Source: Streptomyces lydicus
Lineage (GTDB): Bacteria; Actinomycetota; Actinomycetes; Streptomycetales; Streptomycetaceae
Assembly (NCBI RefSeq): GCF_004125265.1
Contig: NZ_RDTE01000003.1
Location: 6,696,001 to 6,760,000, forward strand
Direction of reading: 5' to 3'
DNA length: 64,000 nt
Shown here: positions 57,530-64,000 of the stretch, in pieces
Position numbering within the stretch: position 1 is the first letter of the stretch
Layout: every line of letters starts with the position of its first letter
Notes under the pieces: model-generated
Databases searched by the model: none
What the model was told of the DNA's origin: nothing
Seen by the model: only the letters and a program-made list of their open reading frames with translations
Position numbers and translations under genes: made by a program

Positions 57530-60500
57530 TCAGGCCTTGCGCAGCTGGAACGTGAGGGCCAGGCCCTCGTCGGTGAACGCGGGGCCGTAGGAACCGTCCG
57601 CCTCGCCGGGGGTGAAGGCGTCGGCGAGCACCTCGTCGGAGATCAGGCCGGCGTGGTCGGTCAGCGCCGTGTGGACCTCCTCGTCGGTGGACCGCCAGCG
57701 CAGCGCGATCCGGTCGGCGACGTCCAGGCCGCTGTTCTTACGGGCCTCCTGGATCAGCCGGATCGCGTCGCGGGCCAGGCCCGCCCGGCGCAGCTCCGGG
57801 GTGATCTCCAGGTCGAGGGCGACCGTGGCACCCGCGTCGGAGGCCACCGACCAGCCCTCGCGCGGGGTCTCGGTGATGATCACCTCGTCGGGGGCGAGCG
57901 TGACGGTCTCCCCGTCGACCTCGACGCTCGCCGTGCCGTCACGCAGGGCCAGCGAAAGGGCGGCGGCGTCCGCCGCGGCGACGGCCTTGGCCACCGCCTG
58001 GACGCCCTTGCCGAACCGCTTGCCCAGGGCACGGAAGTTCGCCTTGGCGGTGGTGTCGACCAGGGAGCCGCCCACCTCCGACAGGGCGGCCAGCGAACTG
58101 ACGTTCAGCTCCTCGGTGATCTGTGCGCGCAGGTCCTCGGGCAGGCCGGCGAAGCCGTGGGCCGCCACCAGCGCACGGGACAACGGCTGGCGGGTCTTCA
58201 CCCCCGACTCGGCGCGGGTCGCCCGGCCCAGCTCGACCAGCCGGCGCACCAGCTGCATCTGGCCGGACAGCGCCGGGTCGATGAGCGTCCGGTCGGCGAC
58301 CGGCCATGCGGCGAGGTGGACGGACTCCGGGGCCTCGGGGGTGACCGGGACGACCAGGTCCTGCCAGACCCGCTCGGTGATGAACGGGGTGAGCGGGGCC
58401 ATCAGCCGGGTGACCGTCTCGATGACCTCGTGCAGCGTGCGCAGCGCGGCCGCGTCGCCCTGCCAGAAGCGGCGGCGGGAGCGGCGGACGTACCAATTGG
58501 AGAGGTCGTCGACGAAGGAGGAGAGGAGCTTGCCGGCGCGCTGGGTGTCGAAGGCTTCCAGGGACTCGGTGACCTGCTCGACCAGGGTGTTCAGCTCGCC
58601 GAGCAGCCAGCGGTCCAGCAGCGGCCGGGCGGCCGGGGCCGGGTCGGCGGCGGAGGGCGCCCAGTTCGAGGTGCGGGCGTACAGCGCCTGGAAGGCGACG
58701 GTGTTCCAGTACGTCAGCAGCGTCTTGCGGACGACTTCCTGGATGGTGCCGTGGCCCACCCGGCGGGCGGCCCAGGGGGAGCCGCCGGCCGCCATGAACC
58801 AGCGGACCGCGTCGGCGCCGTGCTGGTCCATGAGCGGGATCGGCTGGAGGATGTTGCCCAGGTGCTTGGACATCTTCCGGCCGTCCTCGGCGAGGATGTG
58901 ACCGAGGCAGACCACGTTTTCGTACGAGGACTTGTCGAAGACGAGCGTGCCGACGGCCATCAGGGTGTAGAACCAGCCGCGGGTCTGGTCGATGGCCTCC
59001 GAGATGAACTGCGCCGGGTAGCGCTTCTCGAACAGCTCCTTGTTGCGGTACGGGTAGCCCCACTGCGCGAACGGCATCGAGCCCGAGTCGTACCAGGCGT
59101 CGATGACCTCGGGGACGCGGGTCGCGGTGCCCCGGCAGGTCGGGCAGGGGAAGGTGACCGCGTCGATGTACGGGCGGTGCGGGTCCAGGTCCGACTGGTC
59201 GGTGCCGGTCAGCTCGGTCAGCTCGGTGAGCGAGCCGACGCAGGTGAGGTGGTTCTCCTCGCAGCGCCAGATGGGCAGCGGGGTGCCCCAGTAGCGGTTG
59301 CGGGACAGCGCCCAGTCGATGTTGTTGTTCAGCCAGTCGCCGAAGCGGCCGTGCTTGACCGACTCGGGGAACCAGTTGGTGTTCTCGTTCTCCCGCAGCA
59401 GGGCGTCCTTGACCGCGGTGGTGCGGATGTACCACGACGGCTGGGCGTAGTAGAGCAGCGCGGTGTGGCAGCGCCAGCAGTGCGGGTAGCTGTGCTCGTA
59501 GGCGAGGTGCCGGAAGAGCAGGCCGCGGGCGTCGAGGTCGGCGACCAGCGCCTCGTCGGCCTTCTTGAAGAACTGGCCGCCGACCAGGCGCAGTTCCTCC
59601 TCGAAGGTGCCGTCCGGGCGGACCGGGTTGATCACCGGCAGGTCGTACGCCTTGCAGGTCCTGAGGTCGTCCTCACCGAAGGCCGGGGCCTGGTGGACGA
59701 GGCCGGTGCCGTCATCGGTGGTGACGTACTCGGCGTTGACGACGATGTTGGCGCCGTCGAGCTCGACGAGGTCGAAGGGGCGCTCATAGGCCCAGCGCTC
59801 CATCTCGCGGCCGGTGAACGACTCGCCGGTGGCGGTCCAGCCCTCGCCGAGGGCCTTCTCCAGCAGCGGCTCGGCGACGACCAGCCGCTCGTTGCCGTCG
59901 GTGGCGACGACATAGGTGACGTCGGGGTGCGCGGCGACCGCGGTGTTGGAGACCAGGGTCCAGGGGGTGGTCGTCCAGATCAGCAGCGCGGCGCGGCCGG
60001 CCAGCGGGCCGGACGTCAGCGGGAGGCGGACGAAGACCGAGGGGTCGACGACGTTCTCGTAGCCCTGGGCCAGCTCGTGGTCCGACAGGCCGGTGCCGCA
60101 GCGCGGGCACCAGGGGGCGACGCGGTGGTCCTGGACCAGCAGGCCCTTGTTGAAGATCTCCTTCAGCGACCACCACACCGATTCGATGTAGTCGGGGTCC
60201 ATCGTGCGGTACGGGGCGTCCAGGTCGGTCCAGTAGCCCATACGGGTCGTGAGCTCGGCGAAGGCGTCGGTGTGGCGGGTCACCGACTCGCGGCACTTGG
60301 CATTGAACTCGGCGATGCCGTACGCCTCGATGTCCTTCTTGCCGTTGAAGCCCAGCTCCTTCTCCACGGCCAGCTCGACCGGGAGGCCGTGGCAGTCCCA
60401 GCCGGCCTTGCGGTCGACGTGGTAGCCCTGCATCGTGCGGAACCGGGGGAAGACGTCCTTGAAGACGCGCGCCTCGATGTGGTGCGCGCCGGGCATGCCG

Positions 60501-60667
60501 TTGGCGGTCGGGGGGCCCTCGTAGAAGACCCACTCGGGCCGTCCCTCGGACTGCTGGAGGGTACGGGCGAAGATCTTCTGTTCCTGCCAGAACTCGAGCA
60601 CGGCGTGCTCGAGAGCGGGGAGGTCTACCTGGGCGGGTACCTGGCGGTACTGGGGCTGCGGACTCAT
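57530..60667 (-). CDS. ileS: isoleucyl-tRNA synthetase, IleRS2 type
   Basis: 1045 residues, the length of the eukaryote-like IleRS2 class rather than the 930-residue IleRS1. Class I motifs: GAHH (residues 60-63) replaces the usual HXGH, and KMSKHLGN is present. The editing domain contains WTTTPWTL and TDDGTG. Zinc-type CPRCG and CPTCRG motifs occur in the body. A GXHH signature is the variant linked with hyper-resistance to mupirocin. ATG 60667 was chosen as the family start (MSPQPQYRQVPAQVDL); GGAGGAAGCCCC precedes it. Controlled by a T-box. Confidence 0.96.
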   Translation of the reverse strand: MSPQPQYRQVPAQVDLPALEHAVLEFWQEQKIFARTLQQSEGRPEWVFYEGPPTANGMPGAHHIEARVFKDVFPRFRTMQGYHVDRKAGWDCHGLPVELAVEKELGFNGKKDIEAYGIAEFNAKCRESVTRHTDAFAELTTRMGYWTDLDAPYRTMDPDYIESVWWSLKEIFNKGLLVQDHRVAPWCPRCGTGLSDHELAQGYENVVDPSVFVRLPLTSGPLAGRAALLIWTTTPWTLVSNTAVAAHPDVTYVVATDGNERLVVAEPLLEKALGEGWTATGESFTGREMERWAYERPFDLVELDGANIVVNAEYVTTDDGTGLVHQAPAFGEDDLRTCKAYDLPVINPVRPDGTFEEELRLVGGQFFKKADEALVADLDARGLLFRHLAYEHSYPHCWRCHTALLYYAQPSWYIRTTAVKDALLRENENTNWFPESVKHGRFGDWLNNNIDWALSRNRYWGTPLPIWRCEENHLTCVGSLTELTELTGTDQSDLDPHRPYIDAVTFPCPTCRGTATRVPEVIDAWYDSGSMPFAQWGYPYRNKELFEKRYPAQFISEAIDQTRGWFYTLMAVGTLVFDKSSYENVVCLGHILAEDGRKMSKHLGNILQPIPLMDQHGADAVRWFMAAGGSPWAARRVGHGTIQEVVRKTLLTYWNTVAFQALYARTSNWAPSAADPAPAARPLLDRWLLGELNTLVEQVTESLEAFDTQRAGKLLSSFVDDLSNWYVRRSRRRFWQGDAAALRTLHEVIETVTRLMAPLTPFITERVWQDLVVPVTPEAPESVHLAAWPVADRTLIDPALSGQMQLVRRLVELGRATRAESGVKTRQPLSRALVAAHGFAGLPEDLRAQITEELNVSSLAALSEVGGSLVDTTAKANFRALGKRFGKGVQAVAKAVAAADAAALSLALRDGTASVEVDGETVTLAPDEVIITETPREGWSVASDAGATVALDLEITPELRRAGLARDAIRLIQEARKNSGLDVADRIALRWRSTDEEVHTALTDHAGLISDEVLADAFTPGEADGSYGPAFTDEGLALTFQLRKA

Positions 60668-60669
60668 CG

Positions 60670-60938
60670 GGGGCTTCCTCCGGCGGACACCTGCTGCGTT
60701 CTCCGTCCGGAGGGACGAGAGCCTGCGCTCCCGCGGTACCACCCTCCTTGGCGGTGCCGCTGCACCGCCCCCTCATTGGGGTCGCGCTGCCGGTTCTACT
60801 CGCCCCGCGGGTGCTGTGCGGGCTTTCTTCCGGCGGCTCCGGGGTGATCTTCGCGCCGCGCACACCCCCGGGCTTCCACCGTCCCCGGGTCGCTGCTGGC
60901 TGCGTACGGCGCTACTCGTCCCGTCAATGCCTCTCGCT
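60670..60938 (-). promoter_or_regulatory. ileS T-box riboswitch
   Basis: On the minus strand the conserved T-box AGGGTGGTACCGCG (60733-60746) is followed by a run that can pair with the ribosome site just before ileS, as in the translational T-boxes of actinobacteria. An upstream stem I region contains an ATC (60846-60848) that fits an isoleucine specifier in GAAGATCACC. A TACACT -10 lies at 60945-60950. Uncharged tRNA-Ile should open the ribosome site. Confidence 0.9.
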
Positions 60939-61241
60939 CGGCCCAGTGTACGGGGCCGCACCCACAGTGGCCGACCGGATATACGGCAGCCGGGGGAGGG
61001 GAGGGCCGGCGCCGGCTGCGTACGGGCGGGGCCGGACCGTACGGGAGGGGTCCGGGCCGCCCGGCGCGGGACCGGTGCCGGGGCCGCTCGCCGCGCCGGG
61101 CGCCGGGCGCAGGCCGTGACCCGAATGGCGAGCGGGCGGGCGCCGCGCCGGTGGACGGATTACCGTCCGGACAGCGGGGCACAAACGAGGCAGACCGGGC
61201 GTCCGGGCCGGGTGGCAGGTCCCGAAGGGCGGTGCGTCCCG

Positions 61242-61270
61242 TTGCCGCGTGGCGTGCAGCGTTTTATCGT
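61242..61270 (+). promoter_or_regulatory. promoter of the DksA-like gene
   Basis: TTGCCG, a 17-bp spacer and TATCGT, 50 bp before the start codon. It is the best -35/-10 pair in the 370-bp gap upstream. Confidence 0.6.
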
Positions 61271-61294
61271 TCCCGTCACGATTCGCGAACAAAG

Positions 61295-61306
61295 TCACAT
61301 ATGTGA
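61295..61306 (+). promoter_or_regulatory. 12-bp palindrome next to the ribosome site
   Basis: TCACATATGTGA is a perfect palindrome that abuts the GAAGGGG ribosome site of the DksA-like gene and lies about 20 bp after the expected transcription start. The position suits a repressor. The half-site TGTGA recalls CRP-family sites, but the spacing is too short for a typical one. Confidence 0.5.
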
Positions 61307-61319
61307 AGGGGTCGCGGCC

Positions 61320-62108
61320 ATGGTGGCGAAAAAGACCGCCGCGGAGAAGAGCACGACGCCTGCCGACGAGGCCGTCGCGAAGCAGCCTGCGGCGAAGAAG
61401 ACGGCCCCGGAGAAGGCAGCTCCGAAGAAGGCCGCGGCCAAGAGGACGGCGGCCGGTACGACCACGCCGGGGAAGACCACGGCCGGACGGGCGGCGCCCG
61501 AGAAGGCGGCCGCGAAGAAGCCGGCGGCCAGGAAGACCGCGGCGAAGAAGACCGCCGCGAAGAAGACCGTGAAGAAGGCTCCGGCCGAGACGGCCGCGGT
61601 GCCCGCTAAGAAGACGGGAGCCAAGACGGTGGTGGCGAAGAAGACTGCGGCCGCGGCGGCCAAGACCCACGGCAACGACTCCGCGGTGCCCGTGGCCCGG
61701 ATGGCCGCGGCGCCGGGGGAGCTCGCCGTACGGCCCGGCGAGGAACCCTGGACGCCCGAAGAGGTCGCCGAGGCGCGGACCGAGCTGATGGAGGAGACGG
61801 CGCGGCTGCGGCTGGAGATCGTCTCGGCCGAGGACGCCATCGCCGGGCTGATGCGCGACTCCGGTGACGGAGCGGGCGACGACGAGGCCGACACCGGCAC
61901 CAAGAACATCACCCGCGAACACGAGCTGGCGCTCGCCTCCAACGCCCGCGAGATGCTCCACCAGACCGAGCGCGCCCTGGGCCGGCTGGACGCGGGCACC
62001 TACGGCCTCTGCGAGAACTGCGGCAACCCCATCGGCAAGGCGCGGATGCAGGCCTTCCCCCGCGCGACGCTGTGCGTGGAGTGCAAGCAGAAGCAGGAGC
62101 GCCGTTGA
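61320..62108 (+). CDS. DksA/TraR-type zinc-finger protein with histone-H1-like tail
   Basis: 262 residues. Residues 1-120 are a Lys/Ala/Pro/Thr-rich tail with many AAKK, PAKK and KTA units, like histone H1 C-termini. Residues about 140-262 are a DksA/TraR-type module: coiled helices (TELMEETARLRLEIVSAEDAI region), then a four-Cys zinc finger CENCG and CVECK. Classical DksA members bind the RNA polymerase secondary channel. The tail could add non-specific DNA or rRNA binding. ATG 61320 is used for its GAAGGGG site. The longer frame upstream lacks support. Confidence 0.88.
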   Translation: MVAKKTAAEKSTTPADEAVAKQPAAKKTAPEKAAPKKAAAKRTAAGTTTPGKTTAGRAAPEKAAAKKPAARKTAAKKTAAKKTVKKAPAETAAVPAKKTGAKTVVAKKTAAAAAKTHGNDSAVPVARMAAAPGELAVRPGEEPWTPEEVAEARTELMEETARLRLEIVSAEDAIAGLMRDSGDGAGDDEADTGTKNITREHELALASNAREMLHQTERALGRLDAGTYGLCENCGNPIGKARMQAFPRATLCVECKQKQERR

Positions 62109-62229
62109 ACCGGCCGGCAGGTGTCGCCGACGGCACCCGGTCCGCCCGCGCCCGTACGTGTGTGCCGTACTCTCGTGGTTCAGCCGGGCATGGCCCGGCC
62201 GTGGACACGACGGGCTGAGGGACTCACAC

Positions 62230-62844
62230 GTGGCTAAGGCCGAACGCATCACCGGTACGCCGGAACCCGAGCCGGGTGCCGGAGCGGAATCCGCTGCGGA
62301 ATCCGCTGCGGAATCCGAGGAGGGGAAGACGGTGGAGCCGGAGCAGGGCACCGGCCACCGCAAGCGCCGGATCGCCGCGCTGCTGCTGGTCGCGCTCGTC
62401 GTCTACCTGCTCGACCTGGGCAGCAAGCTCCTGGTGGTCGCGAAACTGGAGCACCACGAGCCCATCCAGGTGATCGGGACGCTGCTGCAGTTCACCGTGA
62501 TCCGTAACCGCGGCGCCGCGTTCAGCATGGGCGAGGCGCTGACGATCTTCCTCACCCTCATCGCGGTGGCCGTGATCGTGGTGATCGCCCGGATCGCCCG
62601 CAAGCTCTACAGCCTGCCCTGGGCGATCGCGCTCGGGCTGCTGCTCGGCGGCGCCTTCGGCAACCTCACCGACCGGCTGTTCCGCTCGCCGGGGGTCTTC
62701 GAGGGCGCGGTGGTCGACTTCATCGCCCCGGCGCACTTCGCGGTCTTCAACCTCGCCGACTCCGGGATCGTCTGCGGCGGCATCCTGATCGTGATCCTGT
62801 CCTTCCGGGGACTGGACCCCGACGGGACCGTGCACAAGGACTGA
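62230..62844 (+). CDS. lspA: lipoprotein signal peptidase II
   Basis: 204 residues. After an acidic 45-residue N-terminal extension there are four membrane helices with the LspA motifs NRGAAFSMGE, GGAFGNLTDR (catalytic Asp148), VVDFI and FNLADSGI (catalytic Asp177). It cleaves signal peptides of diacylglyceryl-modified prolipoproteins in the membrane. The extension contains ESAA repeats from a 12-bp tandem repeat. GTG start with GAGGGA. Followed by rluD-like gene. Confidence 0.96.
   Translation: MAKAERITGTPEPEPGAGAESAAESAAESEEGKTVEPEQGTGHRKRRIAALLLVALVVYLLDLGSKLLVVAKLEHHEPIQVIGTLLQFTVIRNRGAAFSMGEALTIFLTLIAVAVIVVIARIARKLYSLPWAIALGLLLGGAFGNLTDRLFRSPGVFEGAVVDFIAPAHFAVFNLADSGIVCGGILIVILSFRGLDPDGTVHKD
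62284..62319. repeat. 12-bp tandem repeat in lspA
   Basis: Two perfect copies of GCGGAATCCGCT and a third differing at its end, encoding ESAA units in the cytoplasmic N-terminal extension. Confidence 0.9.
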
Positions 62845-62922
62845 CCGGCAGCGCGGCCGCTGCACGGCTGCCCGGCCCCCCGGCCGGGCAGGGCACCACG
62901 ACGGGACTGCCATACTCGTGGG

Positions 62923-63864
62923 GTGAGCACCATTCCCGAGATCCGCACCCTGCCCGTACCGGACGGCCTGGAGGGCGAGCGCGTCGACGCCGCGCTGGCC
63001 CGGATGTTCGGCTTCTCCCGTACGAAGGCGGCCGAGCTCGCCGCCGCCGGCAAGGTCCGGGTCGACGGCTCCGAGGTGATGAAGTCCGAGCGGGTGAGCG
63101 GCGGCGCCTGGCTGGAAGTGGAGATGCCGCAGGCCGCGGCGCCCGTGGAGATCATTGCCGAGCCCGTCGAGGGCATGGAGATCGTGCACGACGACGACGA
63201 CATCGTGGTGATCGTCAAGCCCGTCGGCGTGGCCGCGCACCCCAGCCCCGGCTGGACGGGAACGACCGTCATCGGCGGTCTGGCCGCGGCCGGCTACCGC
63301 ATCTCCACCTCCGGTGCCGCCGAGCGCCAGGGCATCGTGCACCGTCTCGACGTCGGCACCTCCGGCCTGATGGTGGTCGCCAAGTCCGAGCGCGCCTACA
63401 CCCTGCTCAAGCAGCAGTTCCGTGAGCGCACGGTCGACAAGCGCTACCACGCCCTGGTCCAGGGCCACCCGGACCCGATGAGCGGCACCATCGACGCCCC
63501 CATCGGCCGGCACCCGCAGCACGACTACAAGTGGGCGGTGACGGCCGAGGGCAAGGCCTCCGTCACGCACTACGACCTGATCGAGGCGTTCCGCGCGGCC
63601 AGCCTGCTCGACATCAAGCTGGAGACCGGCCGCACCCATCAGATCCGGGTGCACATGTCCGCGCACCGCCACCCCTGCGTCGGCGACCTGACCTACGGCG
63701 CCGACCCCACCCTCGCCAAGCGCCTCGGCATCACCCGGCAGTGGCTGCACGCCATGCGGCTGGGCTTCGAGCACCCCTCGGACGGCCGCTGGGTCGAGTT
63801 CGAGAGCGCCTACCCGGATGACCTGCAGCGCGCCCTGGACACCGTCCGGGACGAGAGCAGCTGA
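62923..63864 (+). CDS. rluD: RluA/RluD-family pseudouridine synthase
   Basis: 313 residues. N-terminal S4 RNA-binding domain (about 16-75) and catalytic domain with HRLDVGTSGLM (Asp143), KRYHALVQG and GRTHQIRVHM. The closest relatives modify 23S rRNA helix 69 (RluD), but family members overlap, so the site is not certain. GTG start 6 bp after a CATACT -10-like element and without a ribosome site, so it may be leaderless. Confidence 0.93.
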   Translation: MSTIPEIRTLPVPDGLEGERVDAALARMFGFSRTKAAELAAAGKVRVDGSEVMKSERVSGGAWLEVEMPQAAAPVEIIAEPVEGMEIVHDDDDIVVIVKPVGVAAHPSPGWTGTTVIGGLAAAGYRISTSGAAERQGIVHRLDVGTSGLMVVAKSERAYTLLKQQFRERTVDKRYHALVQGHPDPMSGTIDAPIGRHPQHDYKWAVTAEGKASVTHYDLIEAFRAASLLDIKLETGRTHQIRVHMSAHRHPCVGDLTYGADPTLAKRLGITRQWLHAMRLGFEHPSDGRWVEFESAYPDDLQRALDTVRDESS

Positions 63865-63966
63865 CGCGCAGAACACCGGGCGGGCGCCGACACGGCGGGC
63901 CGGAGCCCAGGTCATGGCACGCTGGGGTCGGAAAATGACCGCATCCGACCCCGGAGCGTAGCCACC

Positions 63967-64000
63967 GTGGACCAGCTGGCTCTGATGTTCGTCCTGCTGC
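63967..64000 (+). CDS. start of a membrane protein gene (partial)
   Basis: GTG with a GGAGCG ribosome site opens a frame encoding VDQLALMFVLLL before the window ends. The hydrophobic run indicates a membrane protein. From memory, cation/proton antiporters begin this way at this locus in Streptomyces, but eleven codons cannot establish that. Confidence 0.5.
   Translation, partial: MDQLALMFVLL

Noticed and set aside
57509..60847. 1112-codon open frame on the plus strand opposite ileS
   Set aside because: It is a GC-skew shadow of ileS. It has no recognisable domain, and it runs through the T-box and terminator regions.
60816..61319. 168-residue N-terminal extension of the DksA-like protein
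   Set aside because: It overlaps the divergent T-box region and its promoter. The ATG at 61320 has a proper ribosome site.
1..64000. CRISPR arrays, insertion sequences, prophage, tRNA or rRNA genes
   Set aside because: No regularly spaced repeats of CRISPR type, no transposase or integrase motifs, and no tRNA-like cloverleaf was noticed. A tRNA scan would settle the last point.

Overview
The window is chromosomal DNA from a high-GC actinomycete, almost certainly a Streptomyces or close relative. The evidence is the extreme third-position GC, frequent GTG starts, WWW-type trp leader, ileS T-box, MacRS-like two-component pair, divIVA/sepF next to ftsZ, and a division and cell wall (dcw) cluster lacking ftsA, murC and ddl. 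I see no transposase, phage gene, CRISPR array, tRNA or rRNA. This is conserved core chromosome rather than an accessory island, so most of the interest lies in regulation and in atypical variants of known families.

Region by region. 0-4.5 kb: hypothetical membrane protein, alpha/beta hydrolase, PlsC-type acyltransferase, MacS/MacR-like two-component system. 4.7-11.6 kb: phosphofructokinase with a pyrophosphate-type signature, D-lactate-type dehydrogenase, a fused PhzE-like anthranilate synthase behind a Trp attenuator, a divergent class II DAHP synthase, then Bfd and bacterioferritin. 11.7-22.1 kb: molybdopterin oxidoreductase, endonuclease IV, PASTA-type Ser/Thr kinase, a 550-bp non-coding inverted-repeat element, TPP-riboswitch-controlled thiO-thiS-thiG, FAD reductase, Rv2175c-like DNA-binding protein, thiE and metF. 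22.1-31 kb: Gln/Tyr-rich membrane protein, CrtI-like oxidase, DUF4126 protein, a TetR / YhgE-Pip / degenerate ABC ATPase operon with a clear operator, and a HEPN-like protein. 31-39 kb: methyltransferase, DUF3040 protein, a moxR-DUF58-transglutaminase operon and a beta-carbonic anhydrase.

39-57.3 kb is the dcw cluster, all on the plus strand: a 27-codon upstream ORF, rsmH, ftsL, ftsI, murE, murF, mraY, murD, ftsW, murG, ftsQ, ftsZ, pgeF, yggS-like, sepF, yggT-like, divIVA. The first genes are coupled by 4-bp overlaps. ftsZ has its own 281-bp regulatory region with a BldD-like box and WhiA-type pentamers. The cluster makes lipid II, the divisome core and the polar-growth determinant. It ends at back-to-back terminators facing ileS (IleRS2 type, T-box controlled). 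After that come a DksA/TraR-like protein with a histone-H1-like tail, lspA, an RluD-type pseudouridine synthase and the first codons of another gene.

No wholly new multi-gene system was recognised. The strongest leads are the inverted-repeat element at 15.3-15.9 kb, the degenerate ABC ATPase with its 9-bp minisatellite and YhgE partner, the pyrophosphate signature in the phosphofructokinase, the GXHH signature in IleRS, the leader ORF coupled to rsmH, and several unassigned palindromes (metF, ftsZ, dksA-like). All functional names come from motif reading and family knowledge. No database search was run.
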